NCBI RefSeq assembly: GCF_000685035.1
Contig: NZ_BAYB01000008.1
Location: 124,001 to 188,000 of the forward strand
Direction: 5' to 3'
Source of the DNA: Paraburkholderia ferrariae NBRC 106233
GTDB lineage: Bacteria; Pseudomonadota; Gammaproteobacteria; Burkholderiales; Burkholderiaceae
Length of the DNA: 64,000 nt
This document shows positions 10,762 through 20,674 of the stretch, one piece after another; position 1 is the stretch's first letter, and the number at the start of each line of letters is the position of its first letter. Under the pieces are notes generated by a model. The model was not told the origin of the DNA. It searched no databases and was given only the letters and a program-made list of their open reading frames with translations. Position numbers and translations under genes: made by a program.

Positions 10762-11688
10762 TTACGCGAGCGCGCGGCGTGCTTCGCGTGCGCCGCCGCG
10801 CACCGCGCGCCAGCGGGCCAGCGCTGCGCCCGGGGGTGTGCCGCGCGCCGCGCTCAGTGCCGCCAGCAGCAAACCCGGATAAACGCGCGTGCCGACGAGC
10901 GCATACCACCACCACGCGGTTTCGCGGTGCAGCGGCGGCAGGTGGCCGCGCAGGATCAGGTGCAGGTTGAACGCCGCGTTGCGCATGGAGGCGAGCGTCT
11001 GCGCATTGCGCGGGTCCTCGCCGGGGCGCGGTGCCGGATAGTGATCCACCGCCACGCGCGGGTCGTACACGAGTTTCCAGCCGGCGCGCTTCACGCTCAG
11101 GCTGAACGCCATGTCGTTATGGGTCTGCGCGCCCGTACCGCGCAGGCGCCGGTCGAAACGCAGCCCGGCAATCGCCTCGCGCCGGTAGCTCATGTTGGCG
11201 CCCTTGAGCAGATCGACTTCGCGCGCCGTACCCACACCCAGATGATGATTGCCGACAATGCGGCCCGAGCGCTGGAGCTTGCCCACCAGTTCGCGCTCGC
11301 CGTCCAGTACGCGGCCTTCTTCGTGCACCCAGTCGCGCCCGCCCAGGGCGCCGAGGCGCGCGTCGGCCTCGAAGGCGGCGGCAATGCGCTCGACCCAGTC
11401 CGCGCGCGGCGCGGCGTCGTCGTCGGTAATGGCCACCACGTCGCCCGTCGCGGCTTCGAGCCCGCGGTTGAGCGCAGCCACCTGCCCCGGCTCTTCGACA
11501 ATCGCCACCTCCACGTTCAGCACGCGCGGCGTGACATGGTCGGCAAGGCATGCGTGGGTCGCTGCGTCGTCGGCGCGGGCCACCACGACGATCTGCCCGG
11601 GCGCGCGTGCCTGGCGCAGCAGCGCGGAAAGGCAGCGCGCCAGATCGTCGGGACGCCGGTAGGTGGGTACGAGCACGGTCACTCTCAT
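10762..11688 (-). CDS. bceG: family 2 glycosyltransferase of cepacian assembly
   Basis: 308 aa GT-A inverting glycosyltransferase. The protein opens with VTVLVPTYRRPDDLARCLSAL and has the metal/nucleotide DxD-like ITDDDAAPRADWV near residue 90, then ALGGRDWVHEEGRV and the acceptor-side GANMSYRREAI plus THNDMAFSL. ATG 11688 has GGAG 8 nt upstream. It lies 61 nt downstream of bceF. The predicted role is transfer of one sugar onto undecaprenyl-diphosphate-linked intermediate at the cytoplasmic face. Confidence 0.86.
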   Translation of the reverse strand: MRVTVLVPTYRRPDDLARCLSALLRQARAPGQIVVVARADDAATHACLADHVTPRVLNVEVAIVEEPGQVAALNRGLEAATGDVVAITDDDAAPRADWVERIAAAFEADARLGALGGRDWVHEEGRVLDGERELVGKLQRSGRIVGNHHLGVGTAREVDLLKGANMSYRREAIAGLRFDRRLRGTGAQTHNDMAFSLSVKRAGWKLVYDPRVAVDHYPAPRPGEDPRNAQTLASMRNAAFNLHLILRGHLPPLHRETAWWWYALVGTRVYPGLLLAALSAARGTPPGAALARWRAVRGGAREARRALA

Positions 11689-11749
11689 TGCAGGTTCTCC
11701 CCGTAGTTCTTCGGCCGGTTCTTCAGAAACGGATGGTTCCGTGCAGGCA

Positions 11750-13978
11750 TCAGGCGCTCAGGTATTCCTGCACGCCCGCATAGCCGTAACCGTAGTGGCC
11801 GCGCGCACGCTGCGGCACGGCATTGAAAATGCCGCCTTGCACGCGCACGCCCGCCGTGCGCAGGCGCTTGAGCGTATCGGCAATCTCGCCTTCCGAATGC
11901 ACGCCCGAGCGCAGCACGAGGAAGGTCGATCCCGCGTGGCCGCCGATGATGGCTGCATCCGTCACGGCCAGCACCGGGGGCGTGTCGATCAGGAGTGCGT
12001 CGTAGCGCTTCGACAGTCCTTCGAGGTACTGATCGAGTCGCGGCGACATCAGCAATTCGGAAGGATTGGGTGGCCGGCGCCCGCACGAAATGAAGTGCAG
12101 GTTGTCCACCTCGGTCGCGCGGATGGCTTCGTCGAGCGAGATCTGGCCGGAAAGCAGTTCCGAGAAACCGTTTTCCTGCGGGCCGCCCAGGTAGCGTTCG
12201 AGCGCGCCGCGCCGCAAGTCGCCGTCGATCATCAGCACGCGCTTGCCGGAGTGCGCGAGCAGCACGGCAAGATTGGCCGTGAGGAAGCTCTTGCCCACGC
12301 CCGGCACCGAGCCCGTGAGCATGACCACGCGGTTGCGCGCGTCCATCAGGCTGAACTGCAGCGAGGTGCGCAAGCTGCGCAGGCTCTCCACCGTGAGGTC
12401 TTTCGGGCAGGCATTGGAGAGCACCTCGCGCAGGCGCGTGCCGCCGCGCACGGGGCCGCGTTTCTCCAGCGCCGTCTGTTCCGCCGAGAGCGGCACGATG
12501 CCGTACACGGGCAGATGGAAGGCGCGCTCGATCTGGTCGGCATCCACGATGCCCTTGAAGAGATTGCGGCGCATCAGCACGAAGCCGGTGCCGAGAATCA
12601 GGCCGAGCAGCGTCGCTGCCGAGACGATGAGCAGCTTTTTCGGCTTCGAGGGCTTGCCCGGACGCATCGCCGCATCGACGATGTGCACGTTGCCGCCCGT
12701 GCCCACGCGCTGCACCGAAAGCTCCTGAATGCGGTTGAGCAGCAGCACGTAGATGTCTTCCGCCACCTTGGCGTCGCGCTGCAACTGCACGGCCTTCACT
12801 TCGGTAGCCGGCAGATCGCGAAAGCGCGTGTCGTACTTCTGCTGCTCGCCTTCGAGTTGCGCGAGCTGCTGGCGCGCGGCGATGAGCACGGGATGCTGGT
12901 CGCCGAAGCGCTGTTCGAGCGAGGCGATCTGCAGCCTCATCGCCGAAATCTGCTGCTCGTACTGCACGCTGCCTTCCAGATAGATCTTCGCTTCGTCGCT
13001 GGCGTCGATCGAGCCGGACTTGCTTTGATACGCCGTGAGCGCCGCCTCGGCGTTTTCGAGGTCAGCCTTCAGGCGCGGCTGCTCGCTCTTCAGGAAGTCG
13101 AGCATCTTGCCCGCGTCCTCCTGCTTGGTTTCCACGTGCTGGTGCAAGTAGGACTGCGCAAGCGCATTGGCGATGTCGGCGGCGCGCTGCGCGTCGGTGT
13201 CTTCGAGCGAAATGTCGATCACGCCCGTCTGCTTGCCCTGCTCCTGCACCGTGATCGCATTCTGGAACGCCGTGACGGCATCCAGATCGTTCATGCGGAC
13301 CACCATGAAGCGCGTGCCGGGCCGCGCCGCCAGCTTGTTCACGAGCATCGACACGCCGCCGCCCTGTGCGGGCTCGCCCGCCACGCCCTCCAGCAGGCGT
13401 TCGCCGTTCGGGGCCGCGAGCGCGTAACGCCCGTTGGAGAGCGCGGTAAGCGTGAGCTTCTGGCCTTCGAGCGAAGGCGGCACCTCCACCGACTCCACGT
13501 CGGCCACTTCGCCGCCCCAGGCGAACGAGGAGAGGCCGAGCCACGGCTTCGCGGGTTCGCCCGGTGTGGCGAGACGGCTGGCGAGGCTGCCCAGCACCGG
13601 AATCGTCGCCGGCACGACCGAGAAGTCGAGCTTGAACTGCTTGACCACCGGCTCGATCACGCTGCGGCTCTTGATCATCTCCATCTCGGCGTCGGTGGGC
13701 AGCGAGGTGGAGGAGCCGCTGTCGACGGAGGCGCCCGTCTGCGTTTGCGTGAGCGCCTGCGACGTGTAGTCGGAGGGCTCCACGCGCACCTGGGTGTCGG
13801 CCGAATAGACCGGCTTGGCCACGTAGCAGTAGAACACCGCAATGGCGACCACGGCCGCCGCGATGGCAATGAGCCAGCCGATGTCGTCCAGAATGACGCG
13901 CAACAACTGGCCGAGGACCACGTCCTCTTCTTCGGTGCGGACCGCGGGGGCCGCCTGCTGGGTGAATTGCGTGCTCAC
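11750..13978 (-). CDS. bceF: Wzc-like polysaccharide co-polymerase / tyrosine autokinase
   Basis: 742 aa BY-kinase. A Wzz periplasmic domain lies between two membrane spans (about residues 33-55 and 440-465) and includes long coiled-coil stretches. The cytoplasmic kinase has Walker A GSVPGVGKS at 556, Walker A' RVLMIDGDLR at 580 and Walker B ALLIDTPP at 661. The C-terminus carries a short Tyr cluster (Y729, Y731, Y733, Y739) where autophosphorylation is expected. BceF controls polymerisation and export together with exporter BceE and phosphatase BceD. GTG 13978 is preferred, with GGGGA 7 nt upstream and a length close to known BceF; a TTG at 14014 would add 12 residues. Confidence 0.92.
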   Translation of the reverse strand: MSTQFTQQAAPAVRTEEEDVVLGQLLRVILDDIGWLIAIAAAVVAIAVFYCYVAKPVYSADTQVRVEPSDYTSQALTQTQTGASVDSGSSTSLPTDAEMEMIKSRSVIEPVVKQFKLDFSVVPATIPVLGSLASRLATPGEPAKPWLGLSSFAWGGEVADVESVEVPPSLEGQKLTLTALSNGRYALAAPNGERLLEGVAGEPAQGGGVSMLVNKLAARPGTRFMVVRMNDLDAVTAFQNAITVQEQGKQTGVIDISLEDTDAQRAADIANALAQSYLHQHVETKQEDAGKMLDFLKSEQPRLKADLENAEAALTAYQSKSGSIDASDEAKIYLEGSVQYEQQISAMRLQIASLEQRFGDQHPVLIAARQQLAQLEGEQQKYDTRFRDLPATEVKAVQLQRDAKVAEDIYVLLLNRIQELSVQRVGTGGNVHIVDAAMRPGKPSKPKKLLIVSAATLLGLILGTGFVLMRRNLFKGIVDADQIERAFHLPVYGIVPLSAEQTALEKRGPVRGGTRLREVLSNACPKDLTVESLRSLRTSLQFSLMDARNRVVMLTGSVPGVGKSFLTANLAVLLAHSGKRVLMIDGDLRRGALERYLGGPQENGFSELLSGQISLDEAIRATEVDNLHFISCGRRPPNPSELLMSPRLDQYLEGLSKRYDALLIDTPPVLAVTDAAIIGGHAGSTFLVLRSGVHSEGEIADTLKRLRTAGVRVQGGIFNAVPQRARGHYGYGYAGVQEYLSA

Positions 13979-14038
13979 GTTACGATCCCCATGTCTCGTG
14001 TTGCGTCGGTTCAACCTGAATCCGGATTGCCACGCGCG

Positions 14039-15214
14039 TCATTGCACGATCTCCTTCAGGTAGAAAACGGACTGGATGGTGGGCAGAACCTGCTGCAACA
14101 GGCGGTTAAAGGTGGTGGACGCCGCGGTGCCGACATACACGACATCCATCGGCTGCAGGTCGAAGTGCGACGACAGCATGATCGCGTCCGGCTTCGTCAT
14201 GTCGAGACGGTAGATCTCCGGATGCGTGGGGTTGTTCTTCATGCCGCGCATCACGAACACCTGGCGCGGATTCGCATCGGTGTCGAGAATGCCGCCCGCC
14301 GCGGTGAGCGCATCGGCAATCGTGAAGTTGCCGCGAATCAGGCCCGCCTGAGTCGGCGTCTTCACTTCGCCCATCACGAATACTCTGCTATCCGAACGAT
14401 CCGGCACATAGACCGTGTCGCCGTTCTGCAGCATCACGTCCTGGCTCGTGTCGCCCTGCTGGAGCATGCGGTTCGCGTCGAGCACATAAAGCTTGTGGTC
14501 GCGCGTGAGACGCACGCGGTTGATGTCGGCGTTGTCGGTCGCGCCGCCCGAACGCGTGATCGCGTCCGTCAACGTGAGCGGCACGTCGCTCATTGCGAGC
14601 GGCCCCGGCGTCTTCACGTCGCCCGCCACCTGCACCTTCTGGCTGCGGTAGGCGAGCACGCGCACGTCCACCTGCGGATTCTTCACGTAGGGGCCGAGTC
14701 GCGCGGCGATCTGGTCGCGCACCTGGCCGGGCGTCTTGCCCGCCGCCATCAAGCGGCCCACGAACGGGAAGTAGATCGTGCCGTCCGAGGCAACGGTCTG
14801 CCCATAGGGGTCGGCCTCGCCCGGCAGCGCGCTGGTGTAGGGCTGCGCGAGCGTCTGGCCGAGCGTCTGCGTGGTGTTGCCGCCCGTCGAGAAGGTCGAG
14901 CCCTGCGGCGTCGAGAGTTCGGGGTGGTCGTACACCGTCACGCCCAGAATGTCCTGCGGCGCGACGTGGTAGACGTAGTCGGCCGGGCTCGCGTAACGCG
15001 AAGGCGGCAGGGGCTGCTGCGGCGCGGCCGCGGCGGCCTGCGCCTGCTGCATGATGAGCTGCGCGTCGATCACGCGCACCGCGTACTGCTGCTGCGCCTG
15101 GGTGGACGGCTGCTCCTGCAGGCCCGACGTGTCGAGATAATTGCCGGGCGCCGTCGCGCAAGCCGACACGAAGGCGCACAGCGCCAGTACACAAGCGAGT
15201 TTCATCCTTGGCAT
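14039..15214 (-). CDS. bceE: outer-membrane polysaccharide export lipoprotein (Wza family)
   Basis: 391 aa exporter with Poly_export and SLBB domains. A lipobox VSAC near residue 19 marks it as a lipoprotein that would form the outer-membrane channel. The Poly_export part includes DYVYHVAPQDILGVTVYDHPELS and FVGRLMAAGKTPGQVRDQI; SLBB-like segments include QVAGDVKTPGPLAMSDVPLTLTDAI and VFVMGEVKTPTQAGL. Three in-frame ATGs exist (15229, 15214, 15205). The last overlaps the bceD stop as ATGA but has no spaced ribosome-binding site and leaves a very short signal peptide, so 15214 is a compromise. It works with BceF to carry the polymer across the periplasm. Confidence 0.9.
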   Translation of the reverse strand: MPRMKLACVLALCAFVSACATAPGNYLDTSGLQEQPSTQAQQQYAVRVIDAQLIMQQAQAAAAAPQQPLPPSRYASPADYVYHVAPQDILGVTVYDHPELSTPQGSTFSTGGNTTQTLGQTLAQPYTSALPGEADPYGQTVASDGTIYFPFVGRLMAAGKTPGQVRDQIAARLGPYVKNPQVDVRVLAYRSQKVQVAGDVKTPGPLAMSDVPLTLTDAITRSGGATDNADINRVRLTRDHKLYVLDANRMLQQGDTSQDVMLQNGDTVYVPDRSDSRVFVMGEVKTPTQAGLIRGNFTIADALTAAGGILDTDANPRQVFVMRGMKNNPTHPEIYRLDMTKPDAIMLSSHFDLQPMDVVYVGTAASTTFNRLLQQVLPTIQSVFYLKEIVQ

Positions 15215-15666
15215 ATTCGGCTCAACCATCCCTTCACCATTCGATCCATCAGTTCGAGACTCTCCAGATACGCACCCTCGTGCAGGCCGTGCGGATCCAC
15301 CACGTCCGAGTTCTCCCAGTTGCCGAGCGCGTAGACCTTGCCGCGCGCGGTCGGCACCATGCGCTCGACTGCGCTCACCTGGCGGTATTCCGTGACGAGC
15401 ACGAGGTCCGCGGCGCGCACGAGGCGGCTCGTGAGCCTTCTTGCGCGATGCGGGCCTGCTTCGATGCCGCGCTCGGCGAGCAGGCGCTGCATCACCGGGT
15501 CCATGTCGTCGCCTTCGCGTGCGCGCAGCCCCGCCGAGTGGATCGCGCCCGCCTGGGCGAGCGTGTGTTTGGCCGCCGCTTCGCGCGCGGCGGCGCGAAA
15601 AAGCTGCTCCGCCGCCGGCGAGCGGCAGACATTGGCATGACAGACGATCAGCACGTCGTTGACCAT
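15202..15666 (-). CDS. bceD: low-molecular-weight protein tyrosine phosphatase
   Basis: 154 aa LMW-PTP. The catalytic P-loop is VCHANVCRSPAAE near residue 9 (C-x5-R-S), and the acid loop is DVVDPHG near residue 120. It should dephosphorylate the C-terminal tyrosines of BceF and so cycle the co-polymerase. ATG 15666 has GGGAGGT just upstream. The order bceC-bceD-bceE-bceF matches known cepacian and Wza-Wzb-Wzc systems, and its end overlaps the start of bceE. Confidence 0.92.
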   Translation of the reverse strand: MVNDVLIVCHANVCRSPAAEQLFRAAAREAAAKHTLAQAGAIHSAGLRAREGDDMDPVMQRLLAERGIEAGPHRARRLTSRLVRAADLVLVTEYRQVSAVERMVPTARGKVYALGNWENSDVVDPHGLHEGAYLESLELMDRMVKGWLSRICQG

Positions 15667-15698
15667 GGCACCTCCCTCATTCCTGCCGCCGGCCGCGC

Positions 15699-17135
15699 TC
15701 AGACAGCCGCCACCGGCGCGGCCGGCGATCCTGCGCGCGCCGCCGCTTCGGCCCGCGCGCGGCCCGACTGCGCCGCGCTCGCACGGCCCACGGCGTGATA
15801 CTCGATGCCGAGTTCGTGCAACGCGGGCGGATCGTAAAGATTGCGGCCATCGAACACGATCGGCGCTTTCAGGCGCGTTTTCAGCATTTCGAAGTCGGGC
15901 GCCTTGAACACCTTCCACTCCGTCACGACCACCACCGCATCGGCGCCGCTCGCCGCTTCCATCGCGTCCGCGACGAACGTCAGCCGCTCGCGGTGCTCGG
16001 GCACGGCGGCGAGGTCGAATGCGAGCGCCCGCTGCGCTTCTTCGGTCGCCACCGGATCGTAGGCGCGCACCTGGGCGCCGCGCGCCAGCAGTTCGGCAAT
16101 CAGCGTGCGGCTGGGCGCTTCGCGCATGTCGTCGGTGTTCGGCTTGAAGGCGAGCCCCCACACGCCGAAGGTGCGCCCCGTGAGGTCGGAGCCGAAACGC
16201 GTGACGATCTTCTGCGCGAGCACGAGCTTCTGCCCTTCGTTGACGGACTCCACCGCGCGCAGGATCTGCAGCGGCTCGCCGAAGTCTTCGGCCGTGCGCA
16301 TCAGCGCTTTCACGTCCTTCGGGAAACACGAGCCGCCGTAGCCGCAGCCCGCGTAGAGGAAGTCGTAGCCGATGCGCGGGTCCGAGCCCACGCCGCGGCG
16401 CACGGCCTCGATATCGGCGCCCACCCGGTCCGCGAGGTTGGCCAGTTCGTTCATGAACGAGATACGCGTGGCGAGCATCGCGTTCGCCGCGTACTTCGTG
16501 AATTCGGCAGACGGCACGTCCATGTAGAGCGTGCGCTCGTGATTGCGGTTGAACGGTGCGTAGAGGCGCTTCATCAGCTCCTTCGCGCGTTCGCCGGGCA
16601 CGTCGTCGGCGCAGCCCAGCACGATGCGGTCGGGCCGTGCGAAGTCTTCCACGGCCGCGCCTTCCTTGAGGAACTCGGGATTCGAGACCACCGAAAACAT
16701 GTGGGTCTCGCCGCGCCGGCGCAATTCGCCCGCAATGGCGTCGTGCACGAGCGCCGCGGTGCCCACCGGCACCGTCGATTTATCGACGATCACCTTGAAG
16801 CCGTTCATGTGCCGGCCAATGTTGCGCGCGGCGGCCAGCACGTATTGCAGGTCGGCGGAGCCGTCTTCGTCGGGCGGCGTGCCCACCGCGACGAACAGGA
16901 TGTCGCCGTGCGCGACGGCCGCCGCGACGTCGGTGGAAAACGTGAGACGCCGCGCGCGCCGGTTGCGTTCGATGATCTCCTGCAGGCCCGGCTCGTGAAT
17001 CGGCACGATGCCCTCGTTGAGCAGATCGATCTTGCGTGCGTCCACGTCGAGGCAAAACACGTCGTTGCCGATGTCGGCCAGGCACGCGCCCGTGACGAGA
17101 CCCACATAACCGCTGCCTATGATCGTCAGATTCAT
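15699..17135 (-). CDS. bceC: UDP-glucose 6-dehydrogenase
   Basis: 478 aa. It oxidises UDP-glucose to UDP-glucuronate, the donor of the acidic sugar. The Rossmann start is [19 protein letters not shown]. Further marks are [30 protein letters not shown], and the catalytic [14 protein letters not shown] with Cys near residue 267, followed by [16 protein letters not shown] 17135 is preceded by GAGGTG at 3 nt; a GTG six bases earlier is less likely. The C-terminal 25 residues are a low-complexity Ala/Arg tail. Confidence 0.95.
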   Translation of the reverse strand: MNLTIIGSGYVGLVTGACLADIGNDVFCLDVDARKIDLLNEGIVPIHEPGLQEIIERNRRARRLTFSTDVAAAVAHGDILFVAVGTPPDEDGSADLQYVLAAARNIGRHMNGFKVIVDKSTVPVGTAALVHDAIAGELRRRGETHMFSVVSNPEFLKEGAAVEDFARPDRIVLGCADDVPGERAKELMKRLYAPFNRNHERTLYMDVPSAEFTKYAANAMLATRISFMNELANLADRVGADIEAVRRGVGSDPRIGYDFLYAGCGYGGSCFPKDVKALMRTAEDFGEPLQILRAVESVNEGQKLVLAQKIVTRFGSDLTGRTFGVWGLAFKPNTDDMREAPSRTLIAELLARGAQVRAYDPVATEEAQRALAFDLAAVPEHRERLTFVADAMEAASGADAVVVVTEWKVFKAPDFEMLKTRLKAPIVFDGRNLYDPPALHELGIEYHAVGRASAAQSGRARAEAAARAGSPAAPVAAV

Positions 17136-17164
17136 GACCACCTCAAAGTGTGATTACCCATTGC

Positions 17165-17194
17165 CCTCGCGCGCGGCGCGAGGCGCTGCGCCTC
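17165..17194 (-). promoter_or_regulatory. two mutually exclusive hairpins between bceB and bceC
   Basis: A perfect 8-bp stem CCTCGCGC/GCGCGAGG (17165-17183) shares bases with a second 6-bp stem GAGGCG/CGCCTC (17180-17194) that reaches the bceB stop codon. Only one can form at a time. They could tune transcript stability or read-through between bceB and bceC. The functional claim is inference. Confidence 0.35.
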
Positions 17195-18572
17195 AATAGG
17201 CGTTGTGTCCTGCAAAGCCCTTCCACATCGTCATGGCGACGATCTTCAGGTCGAGCATGAAGCTCCAGTTCTGCATGTAATGCAGGTCGAAGCGCACGCG
17301 GTCGCGCATCTTTTCCACGCGATCGGTCTCGCCGCGAAAGCCGTTGACCTGGGCCCAGCCCGTGATGCCCGGCTTGATGCGATAGCGGTGCATGTAGCCG
17401 CGCACGAGGTTCTTGTAGATGTCGTCGTGTTCGAGCGCGTGCGGGCGCGGCCCCACCACCGACATCTCGCCCTTGAGCACGTTGATGAACTGCGGCAGTT
17501 CGTCGAGGCTCGTGCGGCGCAGGAAGGCGCCCACGCGCGTCACGCGCGGATCGTTGCGGCGCGCCTGCGTGATTTGCCCCTGCGTTTCCGCATGGACCTT
17601 CATCGAACGAAACTTGTAGATCTCGAACTCGTTGCCGTCGAGCCCCTTGCGACGCTGGCGAAACATCACGGGGCCGCGCGAATCGCACTTCACGGCAATC
17701 GCGATCACGGCGAAGAGCGGCGCGAGCGCGGCGAGCACGCAGGCGGCAAAGAGGCAGTCGAAGGCGCGCTTGGGCAGCACGCGCAGGTCCGTGATGGGCG
17801 AAGCCGCAAGATTGATGGCCGGCACGCCCAGCAGATCCACCACGGGCTGATTGAAAAGCGAGAGCGCGCGCACATCCGGAATGAAGCGGATATTCACGAA
17901 GTCGTGGCGCAGCTCCGTCACGATGCGGTGGATCGTGCGTTCCTTCGAAATCGGCAGCGCCAGCCAGAGTTCGCGAATGCCGCGCTCGCGCACCTGCTGG
18001 AGCATGGCCTGCAGATTGCGCTCCACCGGCACGCCGTCCACCTCGGCCTCGCCCTGGGCGTCGCTGTCTTCGTCGAACAGCAGCGCCGGGCGAAAGCCGG
18101 CGTCCGGGCGGCTCTTCATCTGTTCGATGAGAAAGCGGCCATAGCGATGACCGCCCGCCACAGCCACGTCGCGCTGGTTGTAGCCTTCGCGGCGCAGGCC
18201 CTTGAGCACCATGTACACGAGCGCCTTCGAAACGATCAGGAGTGCGACCGTCGCCACCGCCCACAGGACGAGCCAGATCCGCGAGAGCGAATCGGCGCGG
18301 TGCACGCTGAAGCTGAGCAGGATGCCGGTGGCCTCCACCGCGAGCCACGCGGCGCTCACGCGGGCAAACAGGTCGTAGAGCGACTTGCCGCGCCACGACT
18401 GGTAGATGCCGAACGCGGGAAACATCCAGATGGCGAGCAGGCAGTTGAACGCAAGCGCCACGCTCTCCACGTCGCCGAGCGCCGCGACGTGGCCGCGATG
18501 CAAGGCGGCTGCGACCAGGGCGCCGGCAGCAATGGCGGCAACGTCGATAATTCTGGCAAGAACGCTGAGCAT
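17193..18572 (-). CDS. bceB: undecaprenyl-phosphate sugar-1-phosphate transferase (priming glycosyltransferase)
   Basis: 459 aa polyisoprenyl-phosphate hexose-1-phosphate transferase. Four or five N-terminal membrane spans (to about residue 145) are followed by a CoA-binding-like Rossmann segment ([18 protein letters not shown]). The catalytic bacterial sugar transferase domain then has [68 protein letters not shown] and [15 protein letters not shown]. It starts repeat-unit assembly by loading glucose-1-phosphate onto undecaprenyl phosphate. ATG 18572 has GAGGTG 6 nt upstream. It is the first gene of the minus-strand run. Confidence 0.94.
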   Translation of the reverse strand: MLSVLARIIDVAAIAAGALVAAALHRGHVAALGDVESVALAFNCLLAIWMFPAFGIYQSWRGKSLYDLFARVSAAWLAVEATGILLSFSVHRADSLSRIWLVLWAVATVALLIVSKALVYMVLKGLRREGYNQRDVAVAGGHRYGRFLIEQMKSRPDAGFRPALLFDEDSDAQGEAEVDGVPVERNLQAMLQQVRERGIRELWLALPISKERTIHRIVTELRHDFVNIRFIPDVRALSLFNQPVVDLLGVPAINLAASPITDLRVLPKRAFDCLFAACVLAALAPLFAVIAIAVKCDSRGPVMFRQRRKGLDGNEFEIYKFRSMKVHAETQGQITQARRNDPRVTRVGAFLRRTSLDELPQFINVLKGEMSVVGPRPHALEHDDIYKNLVRGYMHRYRIKPGITGWAQVNGFRGETDRVEKMRDRVRFDLHYMQNWSFMLDLKIVAMTMWKGFAGHNAY

Positions 18573-19064
18573 GTCCGGCACCTCGGTTTAAAAAAGTGGA
18601 TCGCAGCCCCGCACCTGAGCGGTGGCCGTCTCCTCGATATTCTGGGAATGCGGCACCTGGTCCTGCCGGTGCCGCCAAATCGGATCCGAATAAACCCTAA
18701 TAAAGCGCGATAAAAATTGATTCCGCAAGGCACAAAAGTATCTCGAAATGTTTCGGGTATTCCCGCAGATTTTTCATCGATTTTTTTCGGCAAGATTTGC
18801 GGAAACGCATGCCGATGACGCCGTGCACACGCGGGTTTCCGGCACATTTTTCCGTAATTTCCACCCTCTGACGCCGGTTCCAAAGCGCCAACGGACACTC
18901 ATCCCGTCATTTTTCATGGATTTTTTATCGAATGAATGTGCGAATAAAAACCCTCTTTTTATTTGAAAAGAATATTTTCCGATTTCTTATTTGCGTTCCG
19001 GTTTATTACCGATTTTAAGCATGCTACAAATCGCATCACCGAAACCCCCTTTCAGGAGATCGAG
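18573..19064. promoter_or_regulatory. AT-rich divergent bceA/bceB control region
   Basis: 492 bp with no supportable gene. Most of it (about 18700-19040) is AT-rich, with T-runs near 18770-18790 and 18916-18925 and A/T tracts around 18945-18975. It must hold promoters for bceB-K (-) and bceA (+). CCGATTT occurs twice 31 nt apart near 18980-19016. A weak candidate -35/-10 pair for bceA is TTGCGT with TTTAAG 17 nt later. The bceA ribosome-binding site GGAG is at 19053-19056. Confidence 0.6.
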
Positions 19065-20585
19065 ATGACGGATACGGGTTCCGCAACAGTGGCGGCGCGT
19101 GCGGCCGAAGTCCGCGCAGAATCGCGCAGCGCGCTGCAGGTGTGCCCCGTGGTGCTTGCGGGCGGCGCGGGCTCGCGGCTGTGGCCCCTGTCACGCGAGC
19201 ACTACCCCAAGCAGATGATCAATCTGGTGGGCGAGCATTCGCTGCTCGCGGAAACGGCCATGCGGCTCGACGCCCTCTCCGGCCGCGTGGCGCTCGCCGA
19301 CCAGTTGCTGATCGTCTGCAACGAAGAGCACCGCTTCACGACGGCCGACCAGGTCCGCCAGGCCGGCAAGCGCGCCCGCCTGATTCTCGAACCCGCGGGG
19401 CGCGACACCGCACCGGCGCTCACGCTGGCCGCGCTTTCGGTCGTGGCCGAGCACCAGGACGGCATTCTCGTGGTCATGCCCGCGGACCATGCGCTCGCCG
19501 ACCTCGATGCGTTCCAGGCCGCCGTTGCCGAAGGCGTGCGCCAGGCAGCGGCCGGCCATGTCGTGACGATGGGCATCGTGCCCACGCGCCCGGAGGTGGG
19601 CTACGGCTACATCCACGTGGGCGAACCGCTCGCCGCCGCCGAACCCGGCGGCGCGCGGCGCCTGAACGGTTTCGTCGAAAAGCCCTACTTCGAACTTGCA
19701 CAGCAGTACGTAGCATCGCAGCGCTACTGGTGGAACAGCGGCATCTTCATCATGCGCGCTTCCACGTGGCTCAAGGCCATCCGCCACTTCCAGCCCGCCA
19801 TCTACGATGCCTGTGCCGCCGCCACCGAACGCGGCACGCAGGACGGCGATTTTTTCCGCGTCGATCGTGAAGCGTTCGCGCACACGCCCTCGAACTCCAT
19901 CGACTACGCGGTCATGGAATCGCTCGCGAGCGACCCTTCGGTCGCGCACGGCGTGGTGGTGCCGCTTGCGGCGGGCTGGACCGACCTCGGCTCCTGGGAC
20001 ACCGTGTGGCAGGTCTCGCCGAAGGACGACGAAGGCAACGTGGCGCAGGGCCGCGTGATGTTCGAAGGCGCGAGCAACACGTTCGCCCACTCGGACGGAC
20101 GGCTGATTGCGTGCCTCGGCACGCAGGATCTCGTGGTGGTGGAAACGGCGGACGCCGTGCTCGTGGCCGACCGCTCGCGCGCGCAGGACGTGAAAAAGGT
20201 CGTGCAGCGCCTGCGCGAAGCGCGCGGCAGCGAGGCGGTCACGCACCGCCTCGTGCATCGCCCGTGGGGTCATTACGACTGCATCGACGGCGGCGAGCGC
20301 TTCCAGGTGAAACGCATCGTGGTCGAACCGGGCGCACGCCTTTCGCTGCAGATGCATCATCATCGCGCCGAGCACTGGGTGGTCGTGCGCGGCACCGCGC
20401 TCGTCACGCGCGGCGAGGAGCGCTTCATCGTCTCCGAAAACGAGTCGGCCTATATCCCGCTCGGCGTTGCCCATCGGCTGGAAAACCCCGGCAAGATGCC
20501 GCTCGAAATCATCGAAGTGCAATCGGGCTCGTATCTCGGCGAGGACGATATCGTGCGCCTCGACGATCAGTACGGACGGCAGTGA
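19065..20585 (+). CDS. bceA: bifunctional mannose-1-phosphate guanylyltransferase / mannose-6-phosphate isomerase
   Basis: 506 aa type II PMI/GMP. The N-terminal nucleotidyltransferase has LAGGAGSRLWPLSREHYPKQ near residue 27 and the FVEKP mannose-1-phosphate signature near residue 205. The C-terminal cupin isomerase carries the metal-binding LSLQMHHHRAEHWVVVRG near residue 428 and ends with a second cupin motif (PLGVAHRLENPG). It supplies GDP-mannose both as sugar donor and as BceN substrate. ATG 19065 has GGAG 7 nt upstream. It is divergent from bceB, with a strong hairpin after the stop. Confidence 0.94.
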   Translation: MTDTGSATVAARAAEVRAESRSALQVCPVVLAGGAGSRLWPLSREHYPKQMINLVGEHSLLAETAMRLDALSGRVALADQLLIVCNEEHRFTTADQVRQAGKRARLILEPAGRDTAPALTLAALSVVAEHQDGILVVMPADHALADLDAFQAAVAEGVRQAAAGHVVTMGIVPTRPEVGYGYIHVGEPLAAAEPGGARRLNGFVEKPYFELAQQYVASQRYWWNSGIFIMRASTWLKAIRHFQPAIYDACAAATERGTQDGDFFRVDREAFAHTPSNSIDYAVMESLASDPSVAHGVVVPLAAGWTDLGSWDTVWQVSPKDDEGNVAQGRVMFEGASNTFAHSDGRLIACLGTQDLVVVETADAVLVADRSRAQDVKKVVQRLREARGSEAVTHRLVHRPWGHYDCIDGGERFQVKRIVVEPGARLSLQMHHHRAEHWVVVRGTALVTRGEERFIVSENESAYIPLGVAHRLENPGKMPLEIIEVQSGSYLGEDDIVRLDDQYGRQ

Positions 20586-20590
20586 GCCGA

Positions 20591-20631
20591 GCGGGAGACG
20601 CGCGAGGCACGTCGCCTCGCGCCTCTCCCGC
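20591..20631. terminator. strong hairpin terminator after bceA
   Basis: An 18-bp stem with one mismatch (left arm 20591-20608, right arm 20614-20631) and loop ACGTC begins 5 nt after the bceA stop. Only a short CTTTG follows, so it may act as a bidirectional terminator for the convergent genes. Confidence 0.65.
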
Positions 20632-20674
20632 GGCTTTGCTCAATCTCTCTTGCTCAACCGCTTGTTCAAGCTTG

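Noticed and set aside
11663..15334. 1223-codon frame on +
   Set aside because: Antisense to bceF and bceE, which have clear motifs; the + translation is His/Arg-rich nonsense, a known effect of high G+C.
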